Source: a virus
Virus record (IMG/VR): IMGVR_UViG_3300046533_000679
Location: 1-62,258 of that record
DNA: 62,258 bases
Direction: 5' to 3' (one strand)
This document shows positions 1 to 8,000 of the stretch, one piece after another. A program made the position numbers and the translations under genes. Positions within the stretch are counted from its first letter, which is position 1; each line of letters begins with the position of its first letter. The notes under the pieces were generated by a model. The model was not told the DNA's origin and did not search any database. It was given only the letters and a program-made list of their open reading frames with translations.

Positions 1-105
1 GAGCAGGTTGCGATAGGCGCCCTGCTCCTCGAGCGTCATCTCGCGAAACGCGGTGCTCGTGCGCCAGCGATCGATCCACCAATAGAGGCCGGTCATCCGT
101 GTCAT
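1..105 (-). CDS. DUF1376-like replication-associated protein, N-terminal fragment (prophage L)
   Basis: Only the first 35 codons lie inside the window; the gene runs off the left edge. The DNA looks identical to the start of the complete 116-aa copy at 35648-35998. The visible part has the WWIDRWR and EEQGAYRNLL signatures of DUF1376-type phage proteins, a family usually found beside replication genes. The start is the ATG at 103-105; a second ATG lies 9 nt downstream. If L resembles M, an iteron array should follow just outside the window. Confidence 0.75.
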   Translation of the reverse strand, partial: MTRMTGLYWWIDRWRTSTAFREMTLEEQGAYRNLL

Positions 106-109
106 GCCC

Positions 110-790
110 TCACCGTACCGGGTCGTCCACGCAGTAGATCTCGAGACCGGGGATCGCCCCGCTCCCCTTCATCGCGCGCACGTAGGCGCCGATTTTTTTC
201 TCGTCGAGACACAGAAACTCTCGCGGCACGAGGGCCGCGTTGGTCGGGCGCCACAACCAGCGCCGCGTGAACTTCAAGCCGTCGACGCCCTTCGTCGTGT
301 CCGGCAGCACCACGACCGGCGCGGGTGCGGCGAGCGCCTCCTCCACAACGGCCGCCGCGAGCGCGTGATCGCCGGCGGCTTCGAGCGCGGCCGCTTCGAG
401 GGCCGCGCGGTCCTCATCCTCGCGGCGGCGGCGCTCACTCTCCTCGCGTTCGCGCTGCTGGCGCGCACGGTCCTCCGCGGCCTTGAACGCCGAGATGCCG
501 TTGCGCATCGCCTGGTCGAGCCGCAGCAGCGGGCCGAGGATCTCGTTCTCGCGGTCGCAGAGCATCCGATGCAGCTTGTAGGCGCTCGATTTGAACGGTT
601 CGAAGAACGCCTGCACGCGCTTGACCGACTCGCCGATGGCCTGCCGGTCGAGGACGGCTTGCTCGAGCGAGGCGCGGTCGCCGACCTGCACCGCGCCGAC
701 GCGCGCGACGAGCGCGGAGGTATCGGCCGCGAGCTCACCGCCGACCGCCTGCACGGTGCCGGGCTGATTGAAGTCGACGACGGCGGTCAT
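110..790 (-). CDS. conserved phage protein with central coiled coil, recombination operon (prophage L)
   Basis: This is a 226-aa protein of unknown function. Residues about 20-80 form a helical domain. A charged Arg/Glu-rich coiled coil follows (RARQQREREESERRRRED), then an Ala-rich helix and a conserved C-terminus with FLCLDEKKIGAYVRAM and IPGLEIY. That C-terminal signature is familiar from proteins next to RecT and exonuclease genes in other phages, so a role in recombination or replication is plausible but inferred. The start at 790 overlaps the stop of the upstream nuclease gene (ATGA). The reading frame stays open further upstream, but that extension only shadows the nuclease gene. Near-identical copy at 36003-36686. 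Confidence 0.75.
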   Translation of the reverse strand: MTAVVDFNQPGTVQAVGGELAADTSALVARVGAVQVGDRASLEQAVLDRQAIGESVKRVQAFFEPFKSSAYKLHRMLCDRENEILGPLLRLDQAMRNGISAFKAAEDRARQQREREESERRRREDEDRAALEAAALEAAGDHALAAAVVEEALAAPAPVVVLPDTTKGVDGLKFTRRWLWRPTNAALVPREFLCLDEKKIGAYVRAMKGSGAIPGLEIYCVDDPVR

Positions 791-1434
791 GCGGCCACCT
801 CCGATCGCCCGCGGCGCGCGACGATCTGTTGCGCGGCGACGAGCGTGAGAAAATCCCGAAAATCGCGCGGGTCGGCGTAGGCCTCGACGCGAAACGTCGC
901 GTCCTTGCGCAGCTGCACCGCAAACCGCCGCACCACGGGATGCGTCCCCAGGAACCGCGCCAGGGCGTCGTCCTCCTCGGCCCACTCGACCGCCAGGGCG
1001 TGATAGGCGGCGGTCTGGAGATCGGCGGCGACGTCCTCCGGGCGGCCCGTCTTGAAGTCGAGCAGCACCGCGGAGCCGTCGAGCAGCCCGAGGCAGTCGA
1101 GGGTGCCCGCGACGCGATGGCGGCGCGAGGCGACGCGGCACTCGTTGAGCACCGGCACGAAGCGGCGTTGCTCGGTGAACGTGATCCAGCCGTGCAGATA
1201 CGGCGCGCACTCGGGGAAGGCGCGGTCGAAGTCGGCGACGTCGAGGTCGCGCTCGTTCCAGAAGTGGATCGCCTGGTGGACGACGCGCCCGCGCTCGAGG
1301 GCCGTGGCGAGGATGGACGGCGGGACGTGCGAGAAATCGATCAGGCCCGCACGGTGCAGCACGCCCGTGACGGACGGCACGCGCGCGCCGTCGAGCTCGT
1401 AGGTGTGATCGGCCGCGAAGAAGGTCAGGCTCAT
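787..1434 (-). CDS. RecB/Cas4-like PD-(D/E)XK nuclease (prophage L)
   Basis: This 215-aa protein has the core motifs of the RecB-like nuclease superfamily. A His lies in GRVVHQAIHFW, the first acidic residue in VAGTLDCLG, the catalytic LLDFKTGRP strand follows, and then the RecB-type helix QTAAYHAL. It probably resects DNA ends for the RecT-like annealing protein encoded two small genes upstream. The start is the ATG at 1432-1434, which overlaps the stop of the zinc-ribbon gene. Copy at 36683-37330. A different nuclease of the same fold lies in the later module (27187-28044 and 44289-45155), so these phages carry two. Confidence 0.88.
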   Translation of the reverse strand: MSLTFFAADHTYELDGARVPSVTGVLHRAGLIDFSHVPPSILATALERGRVVHQAIHFWNERDLDVADFDRAFPECAPYLHGWITFTEQRRFVPVLNECRVASRRHRVAGTLDCLGLLDGSAVLLDFKTGRPEDVAADLQTAAYHALAVEWAEEDDALARFLGTHPVVRRFAVQLRKDATFRVEAYADPRDFRDFLTLVAAQQIVARRGRSEVAA

Positions 1435-1655
1435 GCCGGGACGCTCCCGCTCGCCGCCGGCACCGGGTGCCCGCACGTGGGGCAGGCCGCCGTAATCTTC
1501 GTCACAACCCGCCACCCGCGGCAGTTAATGTCGCCGCACGCACACGGCACGATCGTCCACGGCGGCGAGACGAAGATCATCGGGGCGCCGCCGTACTGGC
1601 CGGTGATGTTGCGCTGTAAGAACTGCTCGAATTCGTCGCGCGTCTGATGTCTCAT
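1431..1655 (-). CDS. small zinc-ribbon protein (cassette unique to prophage L)
   Basis: This 74-aa protein has CACGDINC near its middle and CPTCGHP near the C-terminus, which together could bind one zinc ion. The N-terminus (residues 1-12) is predicted helical. It starts at the ATG at 1653-1655 and overlaps the stop of the preceding 52-aa gene. In prophage M the same position, between conserved flanks, is held by an unrelated DUF7694-like gene (37327-37728), so this is a swapped cassette. Function unknown. Confidence 0.7.
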   Translation of the reverse strand: MRHQTRDEFEQFLQRNITGQYGGAPMIFVSPPWTIVPCACGDINCRGWRVVTKITAACPTCGHPVPAASGSVPA

Positions 1656-1810
1656 GGCCCGACCTCGGCCTCGCGCGCGGCGAGCAGCTTCGCGCACGTG
1701 GGGCACGTCGGCGCGTTCGCGTGTTCGTGGCGGCGGATGAGGAGGCCGCAGAGCGCGCGCACGAGGCGTTGGCCGGGCGCGTCCCAGTCGCAATAGTGCG
1801 AGACGATCAT
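1652..1810 (-). CDS. 52-aa protein with CPTC zinc knuckle (prophage L)
   Basis: This short gene lies between the RecT-like and zinc-ribbon genes, with ATGA overlaps at both ends. The product starts MIVSHYCDWDAPGQRL and has Cys21 and a CPTC pair at residues 36-39, a possible half zinc site. The M copy (37725-37883) keeps the length and both overlaps, with CPMC in place of CPTC. Conservation plus coupled spacing argue that it is real. Function unknown. Confidence 0.7.
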   Translation of the reverse strand: MIVSHYCDWDAPGQRLVRALCGLLIRRHEHANAPTCPTCAKLLAAREAEVGP

Positions 1811-2649
1811 CGGCCACCGAAGGGGATGTCGGCCGCGGTGAGCGGCGGCAGGATCTCGCCGGTCGTCTCGTCGACGCGCTCGGCAACCGCAGGGGGCGGC
1901 TCGACTTCCCGTGCCGGTAGATCCTTAGCTAAGGAAGTTTCCGACACGCGCTTGACCTCGCGCACGAGGGGCGCGTCGAGCACCTCGCGTTCGTCGAGGG
2001 CTTCTTCGGCGGTGCGAATCCCGCGCAGCAGGTCAGGAAAGCAATCGCGGCCCGCCCAGGAGCGCGCCCGCATCAGCAGCATCCGATCCGGGTAGGTGAT
2101 CCACGGCGTGTCGCGCTTGTCGAGGAGGAGCGCCTTCTTCGCTTGCCCCACCGTGAAGCGGCGCGTGACCGGCTCCGGCTTGCCGCGCCGGTAGAACGTG
2201 CAGACCGCAGCGGTGGTGTCCTTCTTCAGCGTGTCGGCGGTGAGGCCCTCGACGCGCTGGCCGTCGACCTCGTAGTACTCGTCGTGGTCGCGGTAGAGCG
2301 CCGAGCCCATGATCAGCGCGAGGAACCCGTCGCCCCACACCGACGGCCGGCCGTTGATCACGGCCACGCTCTGGAGCGCCTGCATCGGCGCGAAGCCGAT
2401 CTCGGTGCCGAGTTGAATCGCGACGAGCACGTCCTCCGGGTGGCCGCGGAAGGCTTTCGGGACGAGATCCGATTTCGCCATCATCTGGGCCAGGCGCCAG
2501 CCTTCGTCAAGCGTGGTCGGCGCGACGCCGATGCGCGCGGGCGTCTTCGACGCCGGCGCGGCCGGCTGCAGGGCGGTCGTCGGGGTCTCGGGCCGCTCAG
2601 GGGTCTCAACCCTATCAGCCCTATCAGCCCTCTCAGGGGTCTCAGCCAT
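1807..2649 (-). CDS. RecT-like single-strand annealing protein (prophage L)
   Basis: This 280-aa protein has the block LGTEIGFAPMQALQSVAVI followed by NGRPSVWGDG, typical of RecT-type recombinases in phages of high-GC bacteria, and a C-terminal DIPFGGR tail. It probably anneals single strands made by the PD-(D/E)XK nuclease at 787-1434. The N-terminus is low-complexity (repeats of ETPER and RAD) and is encoded by near-tandem 10-nt repeats at about 2606-2648. The start ATG at 2647-2649 follows the zinc-finger gene after 2 nt. The M copy has about 18 extra residues before the C-terminus. Assignment to RecT rests on motifs only. Confidence 0.75.
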   Translation of the reverse strand: MAETPERADRADRVETPERPETPTTALQPAAPASKTPARIGVAPTTLDEGWRLAQMMAKSDLVPKAFRGHPEDVLVAIQLGTEIGFAPMQALQSVAVINGRPSVWGDGFLALIMGSALYRDHDEYYEVDGQRVEGLTADTLKKDTTAAVCTFYRRGKPEPVTRRFTVGQAKKALLLDKRDTPWITYPDRMLLMRARSWAGRDCFPDLLRGIRTAEEALDEREVLDAPLVREVKRVSETSLAKDLPAREVEPPPAVAERVDETTGEILPPLTAADIPFGGR

Positions 2650-2651
2650 CG

Positions 2652-2855
2652 TTATTCCCCCTCCCCCGCCAGGTGCAGGCGTGCGACTTCCCGCCCGCAC
2701 GTCGGCAGATAGCACGACAGGATCAGCACGTCGCCCTCCTTGCGGGCGCGCAGCGGCGCGGACGGGTGACAGCGCGCGTGCAGGAAGAGCGCGCCGTCGG
2801 CGTCGCCGCACAGCTCGCAGGCTGCGGACTCGGGCGTCAGGGTGTCGTCAGCCAT
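2652..2855 (-). CDS. 67-aa zinc-finger protein (prophage L)
   Basis: The product has CELCG near the N-terminus, HARCHP in the middle and CYLPTCG near the C-terminus. The pattern suggests one or two bound zinc ions. The start at 2855 overlaps the end of the small membrane-protein gene by 8 nt. The M copy (38779-38982) has the same length and all the cysteines. Proteins like this are common in phage early operons, often as DNA- or RNA-binding accessory factors, but no specific role can be read here. Confidence 0.7.
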   Translation of the reverse strand: MADDTLTPESAACELCGDADGALFLHARCHPSAPLRARKEGDVLILSCYLPTCGREVARLHLAGEGE

Positions 2856-2997
2856 CGTGCCTCCCGTCGCGCGAGTGCTCATCCCGCCACGCCATCGAGA
2901 CGCGATCGTCGGCTTTCGCATCCTGCACCATCAGCCAGGCCACGCCGCCGACGAGCACGACGGCGACGAGCGTGGCGACGGCGACGACGAAGATCAC
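2848..2997 (-). CDS. 49-aa single-pass membrane protein (prophage L)
   Basis: It begins at a GTG that overlaps the preceding stop (GTGA). Residues 2-22 form one hydrophobic helix (IFVVAVATLVAVVLVGGVAW), followed by a charged tail (DAKADDRVSMAWRDEHSRD). The M copy (38975-39127) keeps the helix and tail, with changes mainly near both termini. It is an early-operon membrane peptide. A role in superinfection exclusion or host membrane modulation is possible but not shown. Confidence 0.65.
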   Translation of the reverse strand: MIFVVAVATLVAVVLVGGVAWLMVQDAKADDRVSMAWRDEHSRDGRHDG

Positions 2998-3266
2998 GCG
3001 ACCTCCGGCTCGGGCCGGCAACGGCCGGGATAGATCGGCGCCAGGCGGGCCCGCTGGTCGGCGTACGTCGGCTGGTAGTGTTCGGCGATCGGCGCCGCGC
3101 CAAAGCCGGCGATGATCTCGACGCCGCACTCGACGCACTCGAGCAGATCCGCGTCCCAGAGCTTGTACGGCGAGCCGTCCTCGAGCTGCTCTTCGACGGT
3201 GACGCTGTTCTGCTTGACGCGCAGGAACCGGCCGCACCCACAGAGGTAGTTCGAGCTCGTCGGCAT
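2994..3266 (-). CDS. 90-aa zinc-ribbon protein (prophage L)
   Basis: An N-terminal CGCG and a central CVECGVE form a two-knuckle zinc ribbon (Cys at about 9, 11, 46 and 49). The ATG at 3264-3266 overlaps the preceding TGA; an in-frame GTG directly upstream is an alternative start. The M copy (39124-39396) is nearly identical. It is probably a nucleic-acid-binding accessory of the early operon. Function unknown. Confidence 0.7.
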   Translation of the reverse strand: MPTSSNYLCGCGRFLRVKQNSVTVEEQLEDGSPYKLWDADLLECVECGVEIIAGFGAAPIAEHYQPTYADQRARLAPIYPGRCRPEPEVA

Positions 3267-3535
3267 CACTGGACGCCTCGCCTGCGGCCGAAGGCCGGCT
3301 GATCGTCGTCGGCGGTCACATAGCGATACACGCGCAGACCCGAGTACGCCGCGCGACTGATCGGGCGGTCGACGAGGAACCGATCGAACTCGCCGCGCTT
3401 CTTCAGCTCGTAGAAGCGCGACGGTCTGAGGTGAAAAATCGCCATCAGGTCGAGCGGCTCGAGCAATTCCCCGGCCTTGGCGCGCGCGAGCGCCGCGGAA
3501 CAGGCCGAGTCGACGACCGCCTCGACGGGGGTCAT
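3266..3535 (-). CDS. AlpA/excisionase-like HTH protein (prophage L)
   Basis: This 89-aa protein has a likely winged-helix segment, DLMAIFHLRPSRFYELKKRG, followed by a basic wing (RVYRYVTADD). It is the first gene after the repressor, with which it overlaps by ATGA. The position fits an early regulator or excisionase. M has a different small HTH protein at the same point (39396-39626), so this slot may be exchanged together with the repressor. The start was chosen at the overlap; the upstream extension only shadows the repressor. Confidence 0.65.
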   Translation of the reverse strand: MTPVEAVVDSACSAALARAKAGELLEPLDLMAIFHLRPSRFYELKKRGEFDRFLVDRPISRAAYSGLRVYRYVTADDDQPAFGRRRGVQ

Positions 3536-3828
3536 GCGGGCTCCGCCTCGTGGGCGATCGCCGCCCCCCGCGCGCGGCGGGTTTTCTCCCGCTGCGCGCG
3601 TTCCGTCTGCAGCGCGGTCGGCGTCATCAGCGGCCACGCAATCGCCGACGGCTTGACCTCGAGCACGCGGGCGATCTGCTCGCGCTCGTGCGTCCGGAGG
3701 GGCGCGCCGCTGCCGTGTTCAATCTGCCAAAAGCGGGTTTGCGTCAGCCCGGCTCGCTCGGCTAAGCCGTGTTGCGTAAGGTCACGGGCGGCGCGGAGGA
3801 CGCGAAGGGTCTGCGGAATCCTGCTCAT
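3532..3828 (-). CDS. XRE-family (Cro/CI-type) repressor of prophage L
   Basis: This 98-aa protein has a classical five-helix XRE domain at residues about 5-60 (LTQHGLAERAGLTQTRFWQIE, then LEVKPSAIAWP) and a basic C-terminal tail. It is the promoter-proximal gene of L's leftward operon, so it is probably the immunity or Cro-like regulator. It is clearly different from M's regulator at 39623-39838, so L and M probably have different immunity specificities. That would explain how they could share one host. Confidence 0.82.
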   Translation of the reverse strand: MSRIPQTLRVLRAARDLTQHGLAERAGLTQTRFWQIEHGSGAPLRTHEREQIARVLEVKPSAIAWPLMTPTALQTERAQREKTRRARGAAIAHEAEPA

Positions 3829-3883
3829 GATCGCCGATTATTATTTCTTCTTGGAAGGCCGCGCAATGGAATAAAATATCCAA
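3829..3883. promoter_or_regulatory. AT-rich divergent control region of prophage L
   Basis: This 55-bp AT-rich gap separates the leftward repressor from a rightward ORF. On the plus strand TTGGAA (3851-3856) and TAAAAT (3872-3877) could form a promoter with a short 15-bp spacer. On the minus strand, TTGCGC and TAATAA lie 17 bp apart. The plus-strand ATG at 3884 is 6 nt after TAAAAT, so its transcript would be essentially leaderless. Confidence 0.5.
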
Positions 3884-4012
3884 ATGGAAAAGAGGCACGC
3901 GCGGCGCGCACGATCGTCCTACGATCGGTTCCGGATGGCGGCGCACCCCATTGATCTGGAAATTCGCGATCGGCTCCGGAAGCTGGTGAGCGTGAGCGCG
4001 GCCCGCTGCTGA
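3884..4012 (+). CDS. 42-aa divergent ORF, possibly a truncated regulator
   Basis: The ORF encodes a very basic peptide (MEKRHARRARSSYDRF, then a helix LEIRDRLRKL). It is divergent from L's repressor, where M has its second XRE regulator (39943-40422), but the sequences do not match. It stops just where the DUF5678-like frame opens (3996), which suggests a broken 3' end at a recombination junction. It could also be the real N-terminus of the downstream gene before a frameshift. Confidence 0.4.
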   Translation: MEKRHARRARSSYDRFRMAAHPIDLEIRDRLRKLVSVSAARC

Positions 4013-4250
4013 TCTCACGACGGAGATTGCCGCCTACGAGCAGCAGCAGGTTGAGCTCGAGCGTGTGTACCTCGGCAAGTTTGTCGTGTTCAAGGGGCAC
4101 GACTTCATCGGCGCCTGGGATACCCTGAACGCAGCCGCCGAGGAAGCCGCCACGCGCTTCGGACGCGGGCCGTATCTCATTCGCCAAGTCGGCGCCCCGC
4201 GCGCCACCCTGCCCGCCTCCGTGCTCTTTCGCCAGCAGGCGCTCGGGTGA
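3996..4250 (+). pseudogene. DUF5678-like protein lacking a normal start codon
   Basis: The open frame has no ATG. Its core, GKFVVFKGHDFIGAWDT with a C-terminal GPYLIRQVG, resembles the small DUF5678-type proteins commonly encoded just before retropepsin-like proteases in bacteria. The predicted helix TTEIAAYEQQQVELERVY belongs to the fold but precedes the first possible start, a GTG at 4065, so the 5' end seems lost. It overlaps the protease start (GTGA). It is either a deletion product or a frameshifted fusion with the ORF at 3884. Confidence 0.55.
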
Positions 4251-4759
4251 GCCCGATCGCGAACTGCGGATTCCCGGCGTTGGTCCAGGTGCCCGGGAGC
4301 ACCCCCGCACGCTTCATCACGGGGCGCGATCTGCTCGTCATGAAAGGCCCGACCGTGGGGGTCGAGATCGGGTTCAATCAGGCCTTCTTTCATTCCGATC
4401 CGGCCGTCGTCCAGCAGGCGATTGCGTCGATGCAGGCCCAGCCGCCGGCGCAGCTGGTCGAGGCGTTGATCGACACCGGAGCGACGGACAGTTGCATTGA
4501 TGAGGAGCTCGCGAAGGCGCTGCAGCTGCCCCTCATCGATCAGGCCAAGGGATCCGGGATCGGCGGCACGGAGAACTTCAATGTCTACCTTGGGTATATT
4601 CGGATTGCGGCGTTAGGTTTCGTACAATTCGGGCGGTTCATGGGCGTGAAACTCCGCGCCGGTAACCAACCGCACCAAGCCCTCCTCGGTCGCTCCGTGC
4701 TCAGGGACATGCTCCTGGTCTACGACGGTCGCGACGGATCCGTGCGTCTCGCCAGCTAA
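4247..4759 (+). CDS. retropepsin-like aspartic protease (clan AA)
   Basis: This 170-aa protein carries the catalytic signature ALIDTGATDS at about residues 73-82. The matching hydrophobic-Gly motif, HQALLGRSVLRDM, lies near the C-terminus. Single-domain bacterial proteases of this type act as dimers. It starts at a GTG overlapping the stop of the DUF5678-like frame, the usual partner. It is on the strand opposite to all virion genes and has no counterpart in R. It may be host DNA caught between prophages or a cargo gene of M. Confidence 0.82.
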   Translation: MSPIANCGFPALVQVPGSTPARFITGRDLLVMKGPTVGVEIGFNQAFFHSDPAVVQQAIASMQAQPPAQLVEALIDTGATDSCIDEELAKALQLPLIDQAKGSGIGGTENFNVYLGYIRIAALGFVQFGRFMGVKLRAGNQPHQALLGRSVLRDMLLVYDGRDGSVRLAS

Positions 4760-4760
4760 T

Positions 4761-4780
4761 CCGCCGGAACCGGCGGCGGA
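4761..4780. terminator. GC-rich hairpin between convergent genes
   Basis: CCGCCGG and CCGGCGG are separated by AA, giving a compact stem-loop just after the protease stop and before the convergent leftward genes end. No T-run is present on either side, so it is at most a weak or Rho-assisted bidirectional terminator. Confidence 0.4.
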
Positions 4781-4794
4781 TCGCCGGCGTCGCA

Positions 4795-4860
4795 CTACAC
4801 GCAGCCACGACTGAACTGCCGCGGTGCCGCGTCCCAGCTTCGCCGCCGATCCGCCGACAG
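4795..4860 (-). CDS. conserved micro-ORF after the PTHPI gene (prophage M)
   Basis: A 21-codon frame beginning at CTG encodes a peptide ending WDAAPRQFSRGCV. R encodes a 27-aa peptide ending WDVASRQVSRGHE at 50283-50366, directly after its last ejection gene. Shared frame, spacing and C-terminus suggest selection on the peptide or its DNA. In M there is no ATG, and the frame is continuous with the PTHPI gene apart from that gene's TGA at 4870-4872. Low confidence as an expressed gene. Confidence 0.3.
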   Translation of the reverse strand: MSADRRRSWDAAPRQFSRGCV

Positions 4861-4869
4861 GGCGCGGCG

Positions 4870-5037
4870 TCAGGCCTTGGGTTCGGCCGTCGGCGGTTCG
4901 TGGATCGGGTGCTCCGGATGCGCACCGGGTCGGCCGGGCGGATCGGCGATCGGATGCGTGGGGCGCGCGTCGTCGTCATCGCGGCGCGGCGGGTCGGCGA
5001 TCGGGGGCGTCGGCTGATCACGTTTGGGTTTCGTCAT
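4870..5037 (-). CDS. 55-aa Pro/Asp-rich protein with PTHPI repeats (prophage M)
   Basis: The product is disordered and hydrophilic. It has a DDDD run and repeated PIADPP, PTHPIADP and PEHPI segments. A good ribosome site (AAGGAA) precedes the ATG at 5035-5037. R encodes a related protein (48174-48356), but there it lies inside the lysis-like module. No function known; the repeated short Pro-His motifs suggest a flexible linker or metal contacts. Confidence 0.65.
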   Translation of the reverse strand: MTKPKRDQPTPPIADPPRRDDDDARPTHPIADPPGRPGAHPEHPIHEPPTAEPKA

Positions 5038-5062
5038 GGGGTTCCTTCAGATTCAGACGGGA

Positions 5063-8000
5063 TCATTTCTTGGCGCGCGCCGGTGCCGCCGCGTGCGCCT
5101 GGCTCTCGGCCTCGAGCGTCGCGGGATCGAAGCTGAGATCGTCCTCGGGGTGGATCGTCGCGGTGCCGATCAGATCGTGGCTCGTCGCCGCCAGGTCCGC
5201 CAGCGCGTTGCGGCTCTCCGCGCGCCCCATCGCCGCCGCGCGGATCGCCTCGGCGAGATCGTTCGTGTTTGCGAGGTGCGTAAACCGGCCGTCCGCGCGG
5301 AGCTTGTCGAGCATCCCGCCGAGATCCTGCCCGCCGGCGCGCCCACCGCGCGTCATCTCGGTCGCGTCGCGGAACACGCCTTTGACGCCGCGCACGGTGT
5401 CGAGCACGCGCCGGGCCGCGAGGTTGCCGGCGTTCTGCCGGGTCGTCGGCGCCGTGTCGCGCATCTCTTTCAACCACCGCAGCTCCCCCGGATGTCCGGC
5501 CGCCGCGGCGGCGGGTTCGGACAAGCCGCCATTGGCCGCGATCGCCTTGAGCAGCGTGATCCCGTTGGTGCCCTGATCGTCGAATTCGGCGTGCAGATCC
5601 TTAATGCCCTGCAACCGATCGGCGAGCTCGGCGCGCAGCGCGGCCGGATCGCCGGGATAGCCGGCGGCCTGCGCCTTCGCGACAAGATCGCTTAGCCCTT
5701 GCTGTTCTTCAGCGTCGGCGGCGGCGCGGGTGTCGGCGCGGGCGGCCGCGCGGACGCGAGCGCGAGCTGCACGCTCTGCCGGCGCGAGAACCCGCTCGCC
5801 CGCAGGCGCAGGAAGTTGCGGACCGCCACCGGGCGCGACGTCCCCGGCTCGAGCGGCGGCACCAGATTGATCGGCGACGGCGGCCGCGGCATCGGGCCCG
5901 ATTGTAGCCGGCGGGGTGCCGCCGCGGCGTGCGATCTCGGCGCGGGCGGCCGCGGCGTAGGTCGGGATCCCCTGCTCGGCAGCATAACGGAGCGCGTCAT
6001 CGGTGAACGTCGCGAGGTTGGGTGTCGTGGTGCGTGCGCCCGGTCCGAGGGGAACCGACGGCGCGGGCGCCTCGGCCGGCGGCAAGGCGCGCGGCGGCGG
6101 CGGGCCCGGCGGCAGGCTCGGATCAGGGACGATCTCGGCGTCGAGGACCGGCGGCGTCGTGGGCGCAGCGGTCTGCCGCGCGTAGCTGGCCGCCGCCTGC
6201 ACCGCCTGTTCGCGACTGTAGCCGCGAGCGCGGAGCGCAAGGAACGTCTTGACGGCGACCTGTTGCCGCGAGCCCGCGGCCGGCGGCGGCGGCGCGCCGC
6301 CTGGTCCCGCGCTCGAGGCGCCGCCGGGCCCGCTCGAGCCGCTCGGCACGATCCCCGGCACGATCGGCGAACCGCCCGGCGCGCCGCCGGTGGCGCCTGG
6401 CGCGACCGGCCCGGCCGGTGTCGTCTGTAAGCTGGTGCCGGGCGCGGACGCGCGCTGAAACGACCGTTCGATCAGCGCGTCGCGCGTCAGCGGGGGTTGA
6501 TCGACGGCGTGAGCGATCGGCTCGGCAATGACGCCGCCGACAATCCCGCCGCCGACGGCGCCCGGCACGCCCCCGATCGCCGCGCCGCCCGCGCCGCCGA
6601 CGCCGACGCCGGTCGCGCGGACCGCGCCGGCGATGATCTTCCGGCTGAGACTCGTCCGCCCGGTGCCGCCGACGCGCGCGTCGTTGCGATACTGCTGTCG
6701 CAGCAGCGCGTTGCGCACGGCGATCACGGCGCCCTCGTCGAGGCGGAGATCGCGCGTAAAGCCGGGCGTCTGTTGCGCGCGCGCGTCGAGCACGTCATGG
6801 ATGCCATCGCGGAGCGACGCGACGGCCGCCTCCCGTGCGGCGAAGGCCGGATCCACTTCGCGCGCCTTCGCGACGTCGTATCCGCTCTTGACGAGCTCGG
6901 CCGCGTTTTCCGCGTTCAGGCGTTGCCGGATGTCGTTCGCCCGAAAGACGGTCAGGGGCTTGTCGAGATCGAGCGTCTCGAGGTTCGCGAGCCCCTTCGC
7001 GACGTCGGTCGAGCGCGCGCCGGTACTGAGCGCCGCGCGCGCCGCGGCGAGCGGTTTCGTGGTGATCAGTTGGGTCGGATCCTTCGCGATCAGCGCATTG
7101 AATCCATCCTCGAGTCGGCCGATCTGGTTGTCCGCGGCGGCGATCCCCTCGGCGATCGTCGTAATCGGTTGGTTCGTGACGTGATCGCGCAGAATCAACG
7201 AGTAGCCGCGCTGCAATTCGTCCGTGGTATACGGCGCCGCGACCGACGGCGGCGCGGCCTTCCGGAAATCATCGAGCGCCGCGGCGCCGGCCGCCGTGCG
7301 GCGCGTCTGCTGCCAGGCGGCAATCGCGGGCTGGGCGGTCTGATACGCGCTGTGCATCCCGAGCGCGCCGCCGGCCATTTCGATCGCGCCCTGCCCGATC
7401 TGCCCGGCGCCGCCGAGCGCCTTCTCGAGTCGCCCCTCGGGCGGCGGCGTGGCACTCGTCGCGGCGTCGTAGATCGTGCTCGCGCCCTCGGCGGCCTGGC
7501 CGGCCCCATGCGCGGCGAAGGCGGCGCCGGCGGTGCCATGCACGGCGACGCGGAGCGCCTGCACGGCCGGGAGCGCGATCAACGGCTTGAGCGCCGGAAT
7601 CGCTTTGACGGCGGCGCTCTCCGCGCCGAGCCCGGTCAACCACAGCGCGAAGCCCGTCGGCGTCGTGAACGATTCGGCGACGTTCAAAAGCCCTTCACTG
7701 ATGCCGGCGGCGCCGCCGCGCATCCCCGCGGACACCGGATCGGCCGAGAGTGTCGGGGCGGTCATGTGCTCGACGATCGACTGCCGCGCCGCCTCGAAAT
7801 ACGGATGGAGCGGCGAGGTGTTCGCGCGCTGCCACAGCGACGGATCGTCGGGCGGGGCCGCCTGGCGCGCGGCGTCGGCGAGCTTGGCGTAATCGACCGC
7901 GGGCGCCGCGGGCGGCGGCGGGACCACGCCCGGCGCGCCGATCATCGTGATCACGCCGGGCGCCATCGGGTCGGCGTCGTCGACGGGCACGCGCTGACCG

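Noticed and set aside
2606-2648. Tandem 10-nt repeats as an operator
   Set aside because: They lie in the first codons of the RecT-like gene and encode repeated ETPER/RAD residues in both prophages; a coding explanation is simpler.
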